NCBI GenBank assembly: GCA_964365025.1
Contig: CAYIOJ010000047.1
Span: 1-5,597, forward strand
Length of the DNA: 5,597 bases
Origin: UBA10003 sp964365025
GTDB lineage: Bacteria; Patescibacteriota; Patescibacteriia; Magasanikbacterales; UBA10003
Reading direction: 5' to 3'
The notes under the pieces were generated by a model. The model saw only the letters and a program-made list of their open reading frames with translations. It was not told where the DNA came from and ran no database searches. Every line of letters begins with the position of its first letter. Position 1 is the stretch's first letter. Below are positions 1 to 4,971 of this stretch, piece by piece. A program made the position numbers and the translations under genes.

Positions 1-6
1 GTTTGC

Positions 7-35
7 TTTCTTTTCCGAGCGAGCGCAGATAAAAT
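7..35 (+). promoter_or_regulatory. Weak candidate promoter upstream of ruvX
   Basis: TAAAAT at 30-35 matches the bacterial -10 consensus TATAAT at five of six positions. The best -35 at a 17-bp spacing is TTTCTT at 7-12, a poor match, and there is no extended -10 TG. Transcription would begin near 42, leaving a leader of about 50 nt containing the hairpins at 55-88. The same TAAAAT box occurs in the stronger aspS promoter, which is mild support. Confidence 0.3.
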
Positions 36-54
36 ACCCCGCGGGTTCATTTTT

Positions 55-88
55 GGCTTGCGAAGCCCGACGAAATTTCAAGCTTCGC
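55..88 (+). repeat. Overlapping inverted repeats (alternative hairpins) before ruvX
   Basis: GGCTT (55-59) can pair with AAGCC (63-67) around a 3-nt loop. GCGAAGC (60-66) can pair over 7 bp with GCTTCGC (82-88) around a 15-nt loop, which itself contains the palindrome GAAATTTC (72-79). The two stems share bases 60-66, so they exclude each other. No T-run follows, so neither is an intrinsic terminator on the plus strand. The larger stem ends 4 nt before the ruvX ATG and could affect initiation, or it could be one copy of a dispersed palindromic repeat. The pairing is visible in the sequence; its role is unknown. Confidence 0.55.
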
Positions 89-92
89 TTAT

Positions 93-470
93 ATGCTTTT
101 AGGTTTGGATTACGGTGAAAAAAATATCGGTCTGGCTGTGGCTGATGAAAATTCAAAAATGGCTTTGCCGTATAAAGTTTTGGAAAATAAAGGCGAAGAT
201 TTTGTTTTGCGAGAATTAAAAAAAATAATTATTGAAGAAAAAATTATCAAAATTATTATCGGTTTACCTTTGGCATTGTCGGGAAAAGAAAGCAAAAAAA
301 CAATAGAGGCGCGCGGATTTAGCGCATTTTTAGCCAAAAATCTTAATATTCCAGTTGAGATGAAAGATGAAAGATTATCTAGCCGATTAGCAGACACGCT
401 CGCGCAAGGCACCAAAGGCAGTCGGGACATCGGCGCGGCCATGGTGATATTGGAGGACTATCTGTTATGA
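93..470 (+). CDS. ruvX: RuvX/YqgF-family RNase H-fold nuclease (putative pre-16S rRNA nuclease / Holliday junction resolvase)
   Basis: This is a 125-residue RuvX (YqgF) protein, slightly shorter than the usual 135-150. The family has an RNase H-like fold and is implicated in maturing the 5' end of 16S rRNA; a Holliday-junction resolvase role was proposed from structure. The visible signatures are LGLDYG with the first catalytic Asp at D6, GLPL at 57-60 followed by SGKES, the DERLSS motif (D92, E93) where DERLTT is usual, and a C-terminal DIGAAMVILEDYL with the last acidic residue at D112. The loop between the last two motifs is short, which explains the reduced length. The ATG is supported because strand beta-1 starts almost at once, as in relatives. 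No SD is visible; a hairpin ends 4 nt upstream. The TGA stop overlaps the recO ATG by 4 nt, implying translational coupling. Confidence 0.93.
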   Translation: MLLGLDYGEKNIGLAVADENSKMALPYKVLENKGEDFVLRELKKIIIEEKIIKIIIGLPLALSGKESKKTIEARGFSAFLAKNLNIPVEMKDERLSSRLADTLAQGTKGSRDIGAAMVILEDYLL

Positions 471-1171
471 CATTTAACACCATTGCCATTATTCTCAATC
501 GCCGCGCTTTTAAAGAATCGGATTTGCTTGTTACTTTTTTAAGTCGCGATTTCGGCAAAATGACCGCCATGGCCATTGGCGCGAAAAAAATCAAAAGCAA
601 ACTGGCCGGACATTTGGAACCATTGCGCGAAGTGAAATTAATGGTGGCTGTGGGCAGAGAAATTCATAAATTGGGGCAAGCTGTGACGACGAACACTTTT
701 GGTATTCAGCGCGTTAAGTCGCCCGAAGCTGTGTGGCAGGCGCAAAGAGCAGTCAGGTTGGTGGAAAAAGTGTCGCCTCAATGGCAAAAAGAAACGAAAA
801 TTTACGATTTTTTTAAAAATTTTTTAGCACTAAATTTCCAAACGAAATTTTTTCCCAATCTTTGGTCTTTTTTTTCTTTTGAACTTTTGCGTTTGACCGG
901 TCTGGCTCCGGAATTGCAAGATTGCCTTCATTGCCACACAGCGATTAGTCCCGGTCAGAATCGTTTTGATTTTCAACACGGAGGATTGATCTGTTCCGCC
1001 TGCGCCGCAAAAACCAAAGAGGAAAATCAGCCAATTAGTAACGAAGCCATTAAGGTTTTGCGTTATTTACAACATTATTCTTTGGCTAAAAGTTTGACTT
1101 TGAAATTAAATGACAATTTATCTTTGGAAATTAAAAATTTAGCTGAAAATTTTGTAAATTATCAAATTTAG
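467..1171 (+). CDS. recO: DNA repair protein RecO
   Basis: RecO is the mediator that, with RecR, loads RecA onto SSB-coated single-stranded DNA and can anneal complementary strands during gap repair. The 234-residue length fits the family (about 230-250). Residues 1-80 form the N-terminal OB-fold, with the typical opening of an Ile/Leu-rich strand, an ESDLLVTFLSRDFGK stretch (17-31) and a GAKK segment (38-41). The middle is helical, including FFPNLWSFFSFELLRLTGLAP (128-148), which matches the family's helical core. A four-cysteine zinc site follows: C153 and C156 as CLHC, then C176 and C179 as CSAC. All four ligands are present. The start overlaps the ruvX stop (ATGA), so translation is probably coupled. 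asnS begins 1 nt after its TAG. Pairing with ruvX puts two nucleic-acid processing genes in one unit. Confidence 0.95.
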   Translation: MTFNTIAIILNRRAFKESDLLVTFLSRDFGKMTAMAIGAKKIKSKLAGHLEPLREVKLMVAVGREIHKLGQAVTTNTFGIQRVKSPEAVWQAQRAVRLVEKVSPQWQKETKIYDFFKNFLALNFQTKFFPNLWSFFSFELLRLTGLAPELQDCLHCHTAISPGQNRFDFQHGGLICSACAAKTKEENQPISNEAIKVLRYLQHYSLAKSLTLKLNDNLSLEIKNLAENFVNYQI

Positions 1172-1172
1172 T

Positions 1173-2459
1173 ATGTTAATAAAAAATTTATCCGAATTTT
1201 TAGGCCAAGAAGTTTCCATCAAGGGCTGGGTGTATAATTTGCGCTCGTCCGGCAATATCTTTTTCTTGCAAATCCGCGATGGCTCCGGTTTTACGCAAGC
1301 GGTAGTGAGTAAGGGTAGCGTGTCAGAGCAGGTTTGGGCTGATTGCGCGAAATTGAGCTTGGAGAGTTCGGTAATAATCAAAGGCAAGGTGACACAGCAT
1401 CCACGCAAATCCGATGTTTTTGAATTGCAAGCAACTGATTTGCAAATTGTGCAAGTCGCTGTGGAATATCCGATTGGCAAAAAAGAACACGGTCCGGATT
1501 TTTTAATGGAGTATCGGCATTTGTGGTTGCGCAGTCCCAAACAGTGGGCAATTTTGCGCGTGCGCGACGCCATTATGCTCGCGATTGAAGAATATCTGCA
1601 TAGCGCGGATTTTGTTCGTGTGGATTCGCCGATTTTTACGCCCAATGCTTGCGAAGGTACCACCACTCTTTTTCCCGTGCCGTATTTTGATTTGGGCACT
1701 GCCTATCTTTCGCAATCCGGCCAGCTGTATTTGGAAGCGGCCATTGCTTCAGTCGGACGGTGTTATAATTTTGGGCCGGTGTTTAGAGCGGAAAAAAGCA
1801 AAACCAAACGGCATTTAACCGAATTTTGGATGATGGATGCCGAAGCGGCCTTTGTGGAACACGAGGAGAATTTACAAATTCAAGAAAATTTAGTGAGATA
1901 TATTATTAAATATTGTTTGGTACATTGTCAAAAAGAATTGGAAATTTTAGAAAGAAATACCGAGGCACTGGTTAAAGCCGACGCGCCTTTTGTAAAATTG
2001 AGTTATAAAGAAACGATTGCCCAATTACATCAACTTGGTTCGGATATCAAAGAAGGTGAGGATTTGGGCAATGACGATGAAGCGCTTTTGACCAAGGATT
2101 CAGCTGTGCCAATATTTATTGAAAAGTGGCCCGCGAACATCAAGCCATTTTATATGAAACGCGATACGCAAAATTCGGCCGTGGTTTTAAATTCTGATTT
2201 GATAGCGACTGAAGGAGCGGGTGAATTGATTGGCGGAAGCCAACGCGAAGATGATTACAACGCGCTTTTGGAGAGACTCAAAGCAGAAGGACTGTCAGTG
2301 GAGGATTATGAGTGGTATTTGGATTTGCGCCGCTATGGCAGTGTGCCGCATTCCGGCTTTGGAATTGGCCTGGAACGCACGGTGCGCTGGATTACCGGCG
2401 TGGAGCATGTGCGCGAGTGTATTCCCTTTCCAAGAACAATCAACAGATTGAAACCTTAA
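1173..2459 (+). CDS. asnS: Asparaginyl-tRNA synthetase (class IIb)
   Basis: AsnRS charges tRNA-Asn with asparagine using ATP in the cytoplasm. The 428-residue length is normal. An N-terminal OB-fold anticodon-binding domain (about 14-95) carries IKGWVYNLRSSGNIFFLQIRDGSG. The class II catalytic core follows: motif 1 around 148-158 (VRVDSPIFTPN), the substrate-pocket segment AYLSQSGQLYLEA (177-189), motif 2 at 203-224 with FRAEKSKTKRHLTEF, and motif 3 at 395-409 (GFGIGLERTVRWITG) with Arg402. The segment ATEGAGELIGGSQRED (345-360), LDLRRYGSVPHSGFG (384-398) and the tail RECIPFPRTINRLKP favour AsnRS over AspRS. The start lies 1 nt after the recO stop without an SD, so it probably relies on coupling. 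Its presence means tRNA-Asn can be charged directly, without tRNA-dependent amidation by GatCAB; whether GatCAB also exists cannot be seen here. Confidence 0.96.
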   Translation: MLIKNLSEFLGQEVSIKGWVYNLRSSGNIFFLQIRDGSGFTQAVVSKGSVSEQVWADCAKLSLESSVIIKGKVTQHPRKSDVFELQATDLQIVQVAVEYPIGKKEHGPDFLMEYRHLWLRSPKQWAILRVRDAIMLAIEEYLHSADFVRVDSPIFTPNACEGTTTLFPVPYFDLGTAYLSQSGQLYLEAAIASVGRCYNFGPVFRAEKSKTKRHLTEFWMMDAEAAFVEHEENLQIQENLVRYIIKYCLVHCQKELEILERNTEALVKADAPFVKLSYKETIAQLHQLGSDIKEGEDLGNDDEALLTKDSAVPIFIEKWPANIKPFYMKRDTQNSAVVLNSDLIATEGAGELIGGSQREDDYNALLERLKAEGLSVEDYEWYLDLRRYGSVPHSGFGIGLERTVRWITGVEHVRECIPFPRTINRLKP

Positions 2460-2477
2460 TTTAGTAACCAAACAACC

Positions 2478-2486
2478 AAGGGGGTG
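2478..2486 (+). promoter_or_regulatory. Strong Shine-Dalgarno site for the phosphoribosyltransferase gene
   Basis: AAGGGGGTG lies 5 nt before the ATG at 2492 and resembles the consensus AAGGAGGTG. It fixes the start of the downstream gene. It is notable because no other start in the window (ruvX, recO, asnS, aspS, ybaK-like, scpA) has a comparable site. Confidence 0.75.
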
Positions 2487-2491
2487 CAACA

Positions 2492-3031
2492 ATGGAGCTG
2501 AAAAGCGGAGCTTCAATCATTAAAAATGAAGAGCAGATTCAAGCAATGGTGGAACGGGTGGCTGACAAAATCTTCAAGGACTACGGCGATGAAGAATTGG
2601 TCATCATAATTTTGCTAAACGGAGGAATGTATTTTGCCGTTGACTTGAGTCGCGCTTTGGAGCGTCGGCGCACGAGTCGCTCTCTCTACATTGACACCAT
2701 GAGTGTGTCTAGTTGGCCGGATAACAGGCCTGCTAACGAGGTTAGAATTCTGAAAGATATCAGTTACCAAATCAGCGGTCGGCATGTGCTAGTGGTGGAT
2801 GAAGTGGCTGATACCCGCCGCACTTTGGAAAAAGTGAAAAGTCACCTTTGGGTCAAAGGGCCGAAATCGTTGAAGATCGTTGTGGCTGTTGACAAGACCG
2901 GCGAAAATCAGCGCCCCAAAGTGCGGCTTGACTATGTTGGCTTTCCTGATTTGGAAGGTTATTTGGTCGGCTATGGCATGGACGACCGCGGAACAGGTCG
3001 AGGGCTGGAACATATTGAGAGAAAGCTTTAG
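2492..3031 (+). CDS. hpt: Hypoxanthine/guanine-type phosphoribosyltransferase, divergent
   Basis: The 179-residue product has the type I phosphoribosyltransferase fold and most resembles hypoxanthine(-guanine) PRTases, which join a purine base to PRPP to give IMP or GMP in salvage. Matching segments are LLNGGMYFAVDLSRAL (41-56), the flexible-loop region DTMSVSSW (68-75), the PRPP loop VLVVDEVADTRRTL (99-112), and the base-pocket region DYVGF (147-151) through YLVGYGMDD (157-165). Several positions differ from textbook HPRT: LKGG is LNGG (N43), the acidic pair is D103-E104 rather than E-D, and the PRPP-loop Gly is R109. DEVxDTRxTL loops are, from memory, typical of fungal Hpt1/Xpt1, so substrate choice (hypoxanthine, guanine or xanthine) is open. 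A strong SD fixes the ATG. It is followed by an intrinsic terminator. Hand-counted GC is about 49% (2521-3000) against about 40% in aspS (3541-4020), which hints at separate ancestry. Confidence 0.85.
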   Translation: MELKSGASIIKNEEQIQAMVERVADKIFKDYGDEELVIIILLNGGMYFAVDLSRALERRRTSRSLYIDTMSVSSWPDNRPANEVRILKDISYQISGRHVLVVDEVADTRRTLEKVKSHLWVKGPKSLKIVVAVDKTGENQRPKVRLDYVGFPDLEGYLVGYGMDDRGTGRGLEHIERKL

Positions 3032-3040
3032 GAGGCAGCG

Positions 3041-3069
3041 GCACAGGTGAAACTACCTGTGCTTTTTTT
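3041..3069 (+). terminator. Intrinsic terminator after hpt
   Basis: GCACAGGT (3041-3048) pairs perfectly over 8 bp with ACCTGTGC (3055-3062) around the 6-nt loop GAAACT, followed directly by seven T (3063-3069). It starts 9 nt after the hpt stop and marks the end of the ruvX-recO-asnS-hpt transcript, separating it from the aspS promoter. Confidence 0.93.
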
Positions 3070-3085
3070 ATCCTCATCGCTCCTC

Positions 3086-3114
3086 TTGCTCATAATGAGC
3101 CGTTTTGATAAAAT
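3086..3114 (+). promoter_or_regulatory. Promoter for aspS, extended -10, near-leaderless start
   Basis: The sequence reads TTGCTC (-35, 3086-3091; three of six match TTGACA), a 17-bp spacer, and TAAAAT (-10, 3109-3114; five of six match) preceded by TG at 3106-3107 as in an extended -10. Transcription would start about 7 nt after the box, near 3121, only about 2 nt before the ATG at 3123. The mRNA would therefore be leaderless or nearly so, which agrees with the lack of an SD. It begins 17 nt after the terminator T-run. Confidence 0.72.
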
Positions 3115-3122
3115 ATACTCAT

Positions 3123-4454
3123 ATGCGAACACTAATTAAGGACTCAGTCAATCAAGTCGGGGAGGAAATTACAATTAACGGGTGGGTGCAGACCCGCCGC
3201 AATTTAGGCAAGATAATTTTTTTGGATATTCGGGATAGATCAGGCCTGATACAAGTAGTTTGCGCTCCCGGCGAGCTCGGAGCGGATTATGACGCGGCCA
3301 AAGAAGTGCGGCCGGAATTTGTGGTGGAAATTACAGGCGTGGTTAACAAGCGCAATGAGAAAAATATTAATTCCAATTTGTCCACTGGTACGGTGGAGCT
3401 TTTAGCCAAGGGTTTTAAAATTTTAGCCAAGGCCGAGCCATTGCCTGTGGATCCGGCTGAAGAAAAAATGGGATTGGATGTGTATTTGGATTTATTGCCT
3501 TTAACTTTACGCACGGAAAAGAATCGCGCGCTTTTCAAAATTCAAGCGGAAATTATCAACGCGTTTCGCAATTTTTTAATCAGTAAAGATTTTGTTGAAT
3601 TTCCTTGCCCGAAAATCGTGGGCGCTTCCACCGAAGGCGGAGCCAATGTTTTTAAAATTGACTATTTCGGCCAGCCGGCTTTTTTGGCGCAAAGCCCGCA
3701 ATTTTATAAGCAGATTATGGTCGGTGTTTTTGAACGAGTTTTTACCATTGGCAATGTTTATCGCGCTGAAGAACATGCCACCACGCGCCATATCAATGAA
3801 TACACCAGTTTGGATTTGGAGCTGGGATTTATCAAAGATCATTTGGATGTGATTAATTTGGAAATTGAGTTTTTGAAGTTTTTAAAACAATTTTTGAGCG
3901 AGCGGGTTGGAGAGGAATTAAAACTTTGGAATTACGAGGAAATGAAAATTCCCACGGAAATTCCTATTATGAAATTGCGAGAGGCGCAGGAATTGATTAA
4001 AAAAGAAACCGGCGTTGATCACACTGCCGAGCCGGATTTGGAACCGGGTGAAGAACACTGGCTTGGCGAATACGCTTTGAAAAATCATAATTCTGATTTT
4101 ATTTTTATCACGCATTATCCAACTGCCAAGCGACCAATGTATACTTATCCCGATGAGTCCGATCCGGAGTTTACCAAAAGTTTTGATTTGCTTTTCCGCG
4201 GGATTGAGGTGACTACCGGCGGACAGCGTATTAATGATTATGAACAGTTGGTTGAAAATATCAAAAAGTGGGGCATGCAGCCGGATAAATTTAAATTTTA
4301 TTTAGAAGCGTTTAAATATGGCATGCCTCCGGAGGGCGGACTGGCCATTGGATTGGAGCGCCTGACCGCGCGATTGCTTGGAATTGATAATATTAAACGC
4401 GCCACGCTGTTTCCCAGAGATTTGAATAGAATTGATTTGCAAATAAAAAATTAA
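3123..4454 (+). CDS. aspS: Aspartyl-tRNA synthetase, archaeal-type (short, no GAD domain)
   Basis: AspRS charges tRNA-Asp with aspartate. From the ATG it is 443 residues, the size of archaeal-type enzymes; canonical bacterial AspRS is about 590 because of an inserted GAD domain, absent here. The OB-fold anticodon-binding domain (about 10-105) contains INGWVQTRRNLGK (18-30). The catalytic core shows FLAQSPQFYKQ (187-197), motif 2 with VYRAEEHATTRHINE (212-226, Arg214), ITHYPTAKRPMYTYPD (329-344), SFDLLFRGIEVTTGGQRIND (353-372), and motif 3 GLAIGLERLTARLLG (406-420, Arg413). A TTG start at 3105 would add six residues, but it lies inside the promoter spacer, so the ATG at 3123 is preferred. Oddities: the residue after GWV that separates discriminating from non-discriminating enzymes is Gln23, and the motif-3 lead-in is PPEGG where PPHGG is usual. 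It heads the second transcription unit, 11 nt before the next gene. Confidence 0.93.
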   Translation: MRTLIKDSVNQVGEEITINGWVQTRRNLGKIIFLDIRDRSGLIQVVCAPGELGADYDAAKEVRPEFVVEITGVVNKRNEKNINSNLSTGTVELLAKGFKILAKAEPLPVDPAEEKMGLDVYLDLLPLTLRTEKNRALFKIQAEIINAFRNFLISKDFVEFPCPKIVGASTEGGANVFKIDYFGQPAFLAQSPQFYKQIMVGVFERVFTIGNVYRAEEHATTRHINEYTSLDLELGFIKDHLDVINLEIEFLKFLKQFLSERVGEELKLWNYEEMKIPTEIPIMKLREAQELIKKETGVDHTAEPDLEPGEEHWLGEYALKNHNSDFIFITHYPTAKRPMYTYPDESDPEFTKSFDLLFRGIEVTTGGQRINDYEQLVENIKKWGMQPDKFKFYLEAFKYGMPPEGGLAIGLERLTARLLGIDNIKRATLFPRDLNRIDLQIKN

Positions 4455-4465
4455 TTTAAAATACT

Positions 4466-4969
4466 ATGATTTCCAAAAAAATCATCGCGTACCTTGACAA
4501 AAGTAAGGTCAAGTACGATTTGGTAAAACACAAAAAAGTGTTTACGGCCTTTGATTTGTCGCAGACATTAAAAGAAAAAATGCATAAAATCGCCAAAACG
4601 CTGTTGGTTAAAACAGACAAAAAATATGTTTTGGTGGTTCTGCCGGCGCATTACCGCCTGGATATGGCCAAGGTCAAGAAGTTTTTGAAAACCAAAAAGG
4701 CGGAATTGGCGCCGGAACAGGTGATGAAAAAGGTTTTTAAGGTCGTGCCCGGAGCCATGACACCGTTTGGTTCTTTGCATAAAGTGGAGGTGATCTTGGA
4801 TAATGCCCTGATTAAGGCCAAAGATGTGTTGATTAGCGCCGGGTCATTTACGGAATCAATGCGTTTAAAAGCCAAGGATTTGCAAAAATTGGAAAACGCC
4901 TCGTTGGCTGATTTGGGCAAAATGGCGGAAAAAAAGATTAAAAAAGTCCTGAAAAAGAAAAAGAAATAG
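4466..4969 (+). CDS. YbaK/ProX-family aminoacyl-tRNA deacylase-like protein
   Basis: This 167-residue protein carries a YbaK/aminoacyl-tRNA-synthetase-associated domain. Members hydrolyse mischarged tRNAs in trans; E. coli YbaK clears Cys-tRNA-Pro and ProX-type proteins clear Ala-tRNA-Pro. Visible features are the N-terminal opening IIAYLDKSKVKYDLVKHKK (6-24), HKIAKTLLVKT (40-50) with K44 in the place of the catalytic Lys of YbaK, LVVLPAHYRLD (56-66), the GAMTPFG loop (96-102) followed by SLHKVEVILDNAL, and ISAGSFTESMRLKAKDL (123-139). The substrate tRNA cannot be read from sequence. The C-terminus after about residue 150 is an unusual Lys-rich tail ending in five Lys, perhaps RNA-binding. 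No SD is visible. It sits 11 nt after aspS and 2 nt before scpA, so co-transcription is likely. Placement beside two tRNA synthetases fits a charging-fidelity role. Confidence 0.87.
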   Translation: MISKKIIAYLDKSKVKYDLVKHKKVFTAFDLSQTLKEKMHKIAKTLLVKTDKKYVLVVLPAHYRLDMAKVKKFLKTKKAELAPEQVMKKVFKVVPGAMTPFGSLHKVEVILDNALIKAKDVLISAGSFTESMRLKAKDLQKLENASLADLGKMAEKKIKKVLKKKKK

Positions 4970-4971
4970 AG

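Larger units (their letters stand above)
1..92. other. Leader/intergenic stretch before ruvX
   Basis: No gene can be supported here. Two plus-strand frames stay open from the window edge past the ruvX start, but their translations resemble no family I know, so a tail of an upstream gene is possible but unproven. The stretch holds a TAAAAT box, an 8-bp palindrome CCCGCGGG at 38-45, and overlapping hairpins at 55-88, listed separately. Confidence 0.5.

Noticed and set aside
467..470. Possible recoding of TGA as glycine
   Set aside because: Reading TGA as Gly would extend ruvX out of frame into recO, with no family support. TGA as a stop gives a complete RuvX and a standard ATGA overlap.
1139..1699. 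Long minus-strand open frame (186 codons) opposite asnS
   Set aside because: The plus strand encodes a complete AsnRS across it, and the minus-strand translation shows no family motif. It is a by-product of codon use.
3105..3125. TTG start for aspS giving six extra residues
   Set aside because: The TTG overlaps the extended -10 element, so it would lie upstream of the predicted transcript start. The ATG at 3123 fits the family N-terminus.
3047..3139. GTG-started 30-residue frame with an AGGAGG motif at 3030-3035, encoding a Leu/Ser-rich hydrophobic peptide
   Set aside because: The spacing from AGGAGG is 11 nt, longer than usual, the first codons lie in the terminator stem and T-run, and the rest covers the aspS promoter and start. 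Chance is the better explanation.
4432..4465. Second promoter before the ybaK-like gene (TAAAAT at 4457-4462, TTGATT at 4432-4437)
   Set aside because: The spacer is 19 bp, there is no TG extension, and the predicted start would fall inside the ATG. Read-through from aspS suffices.
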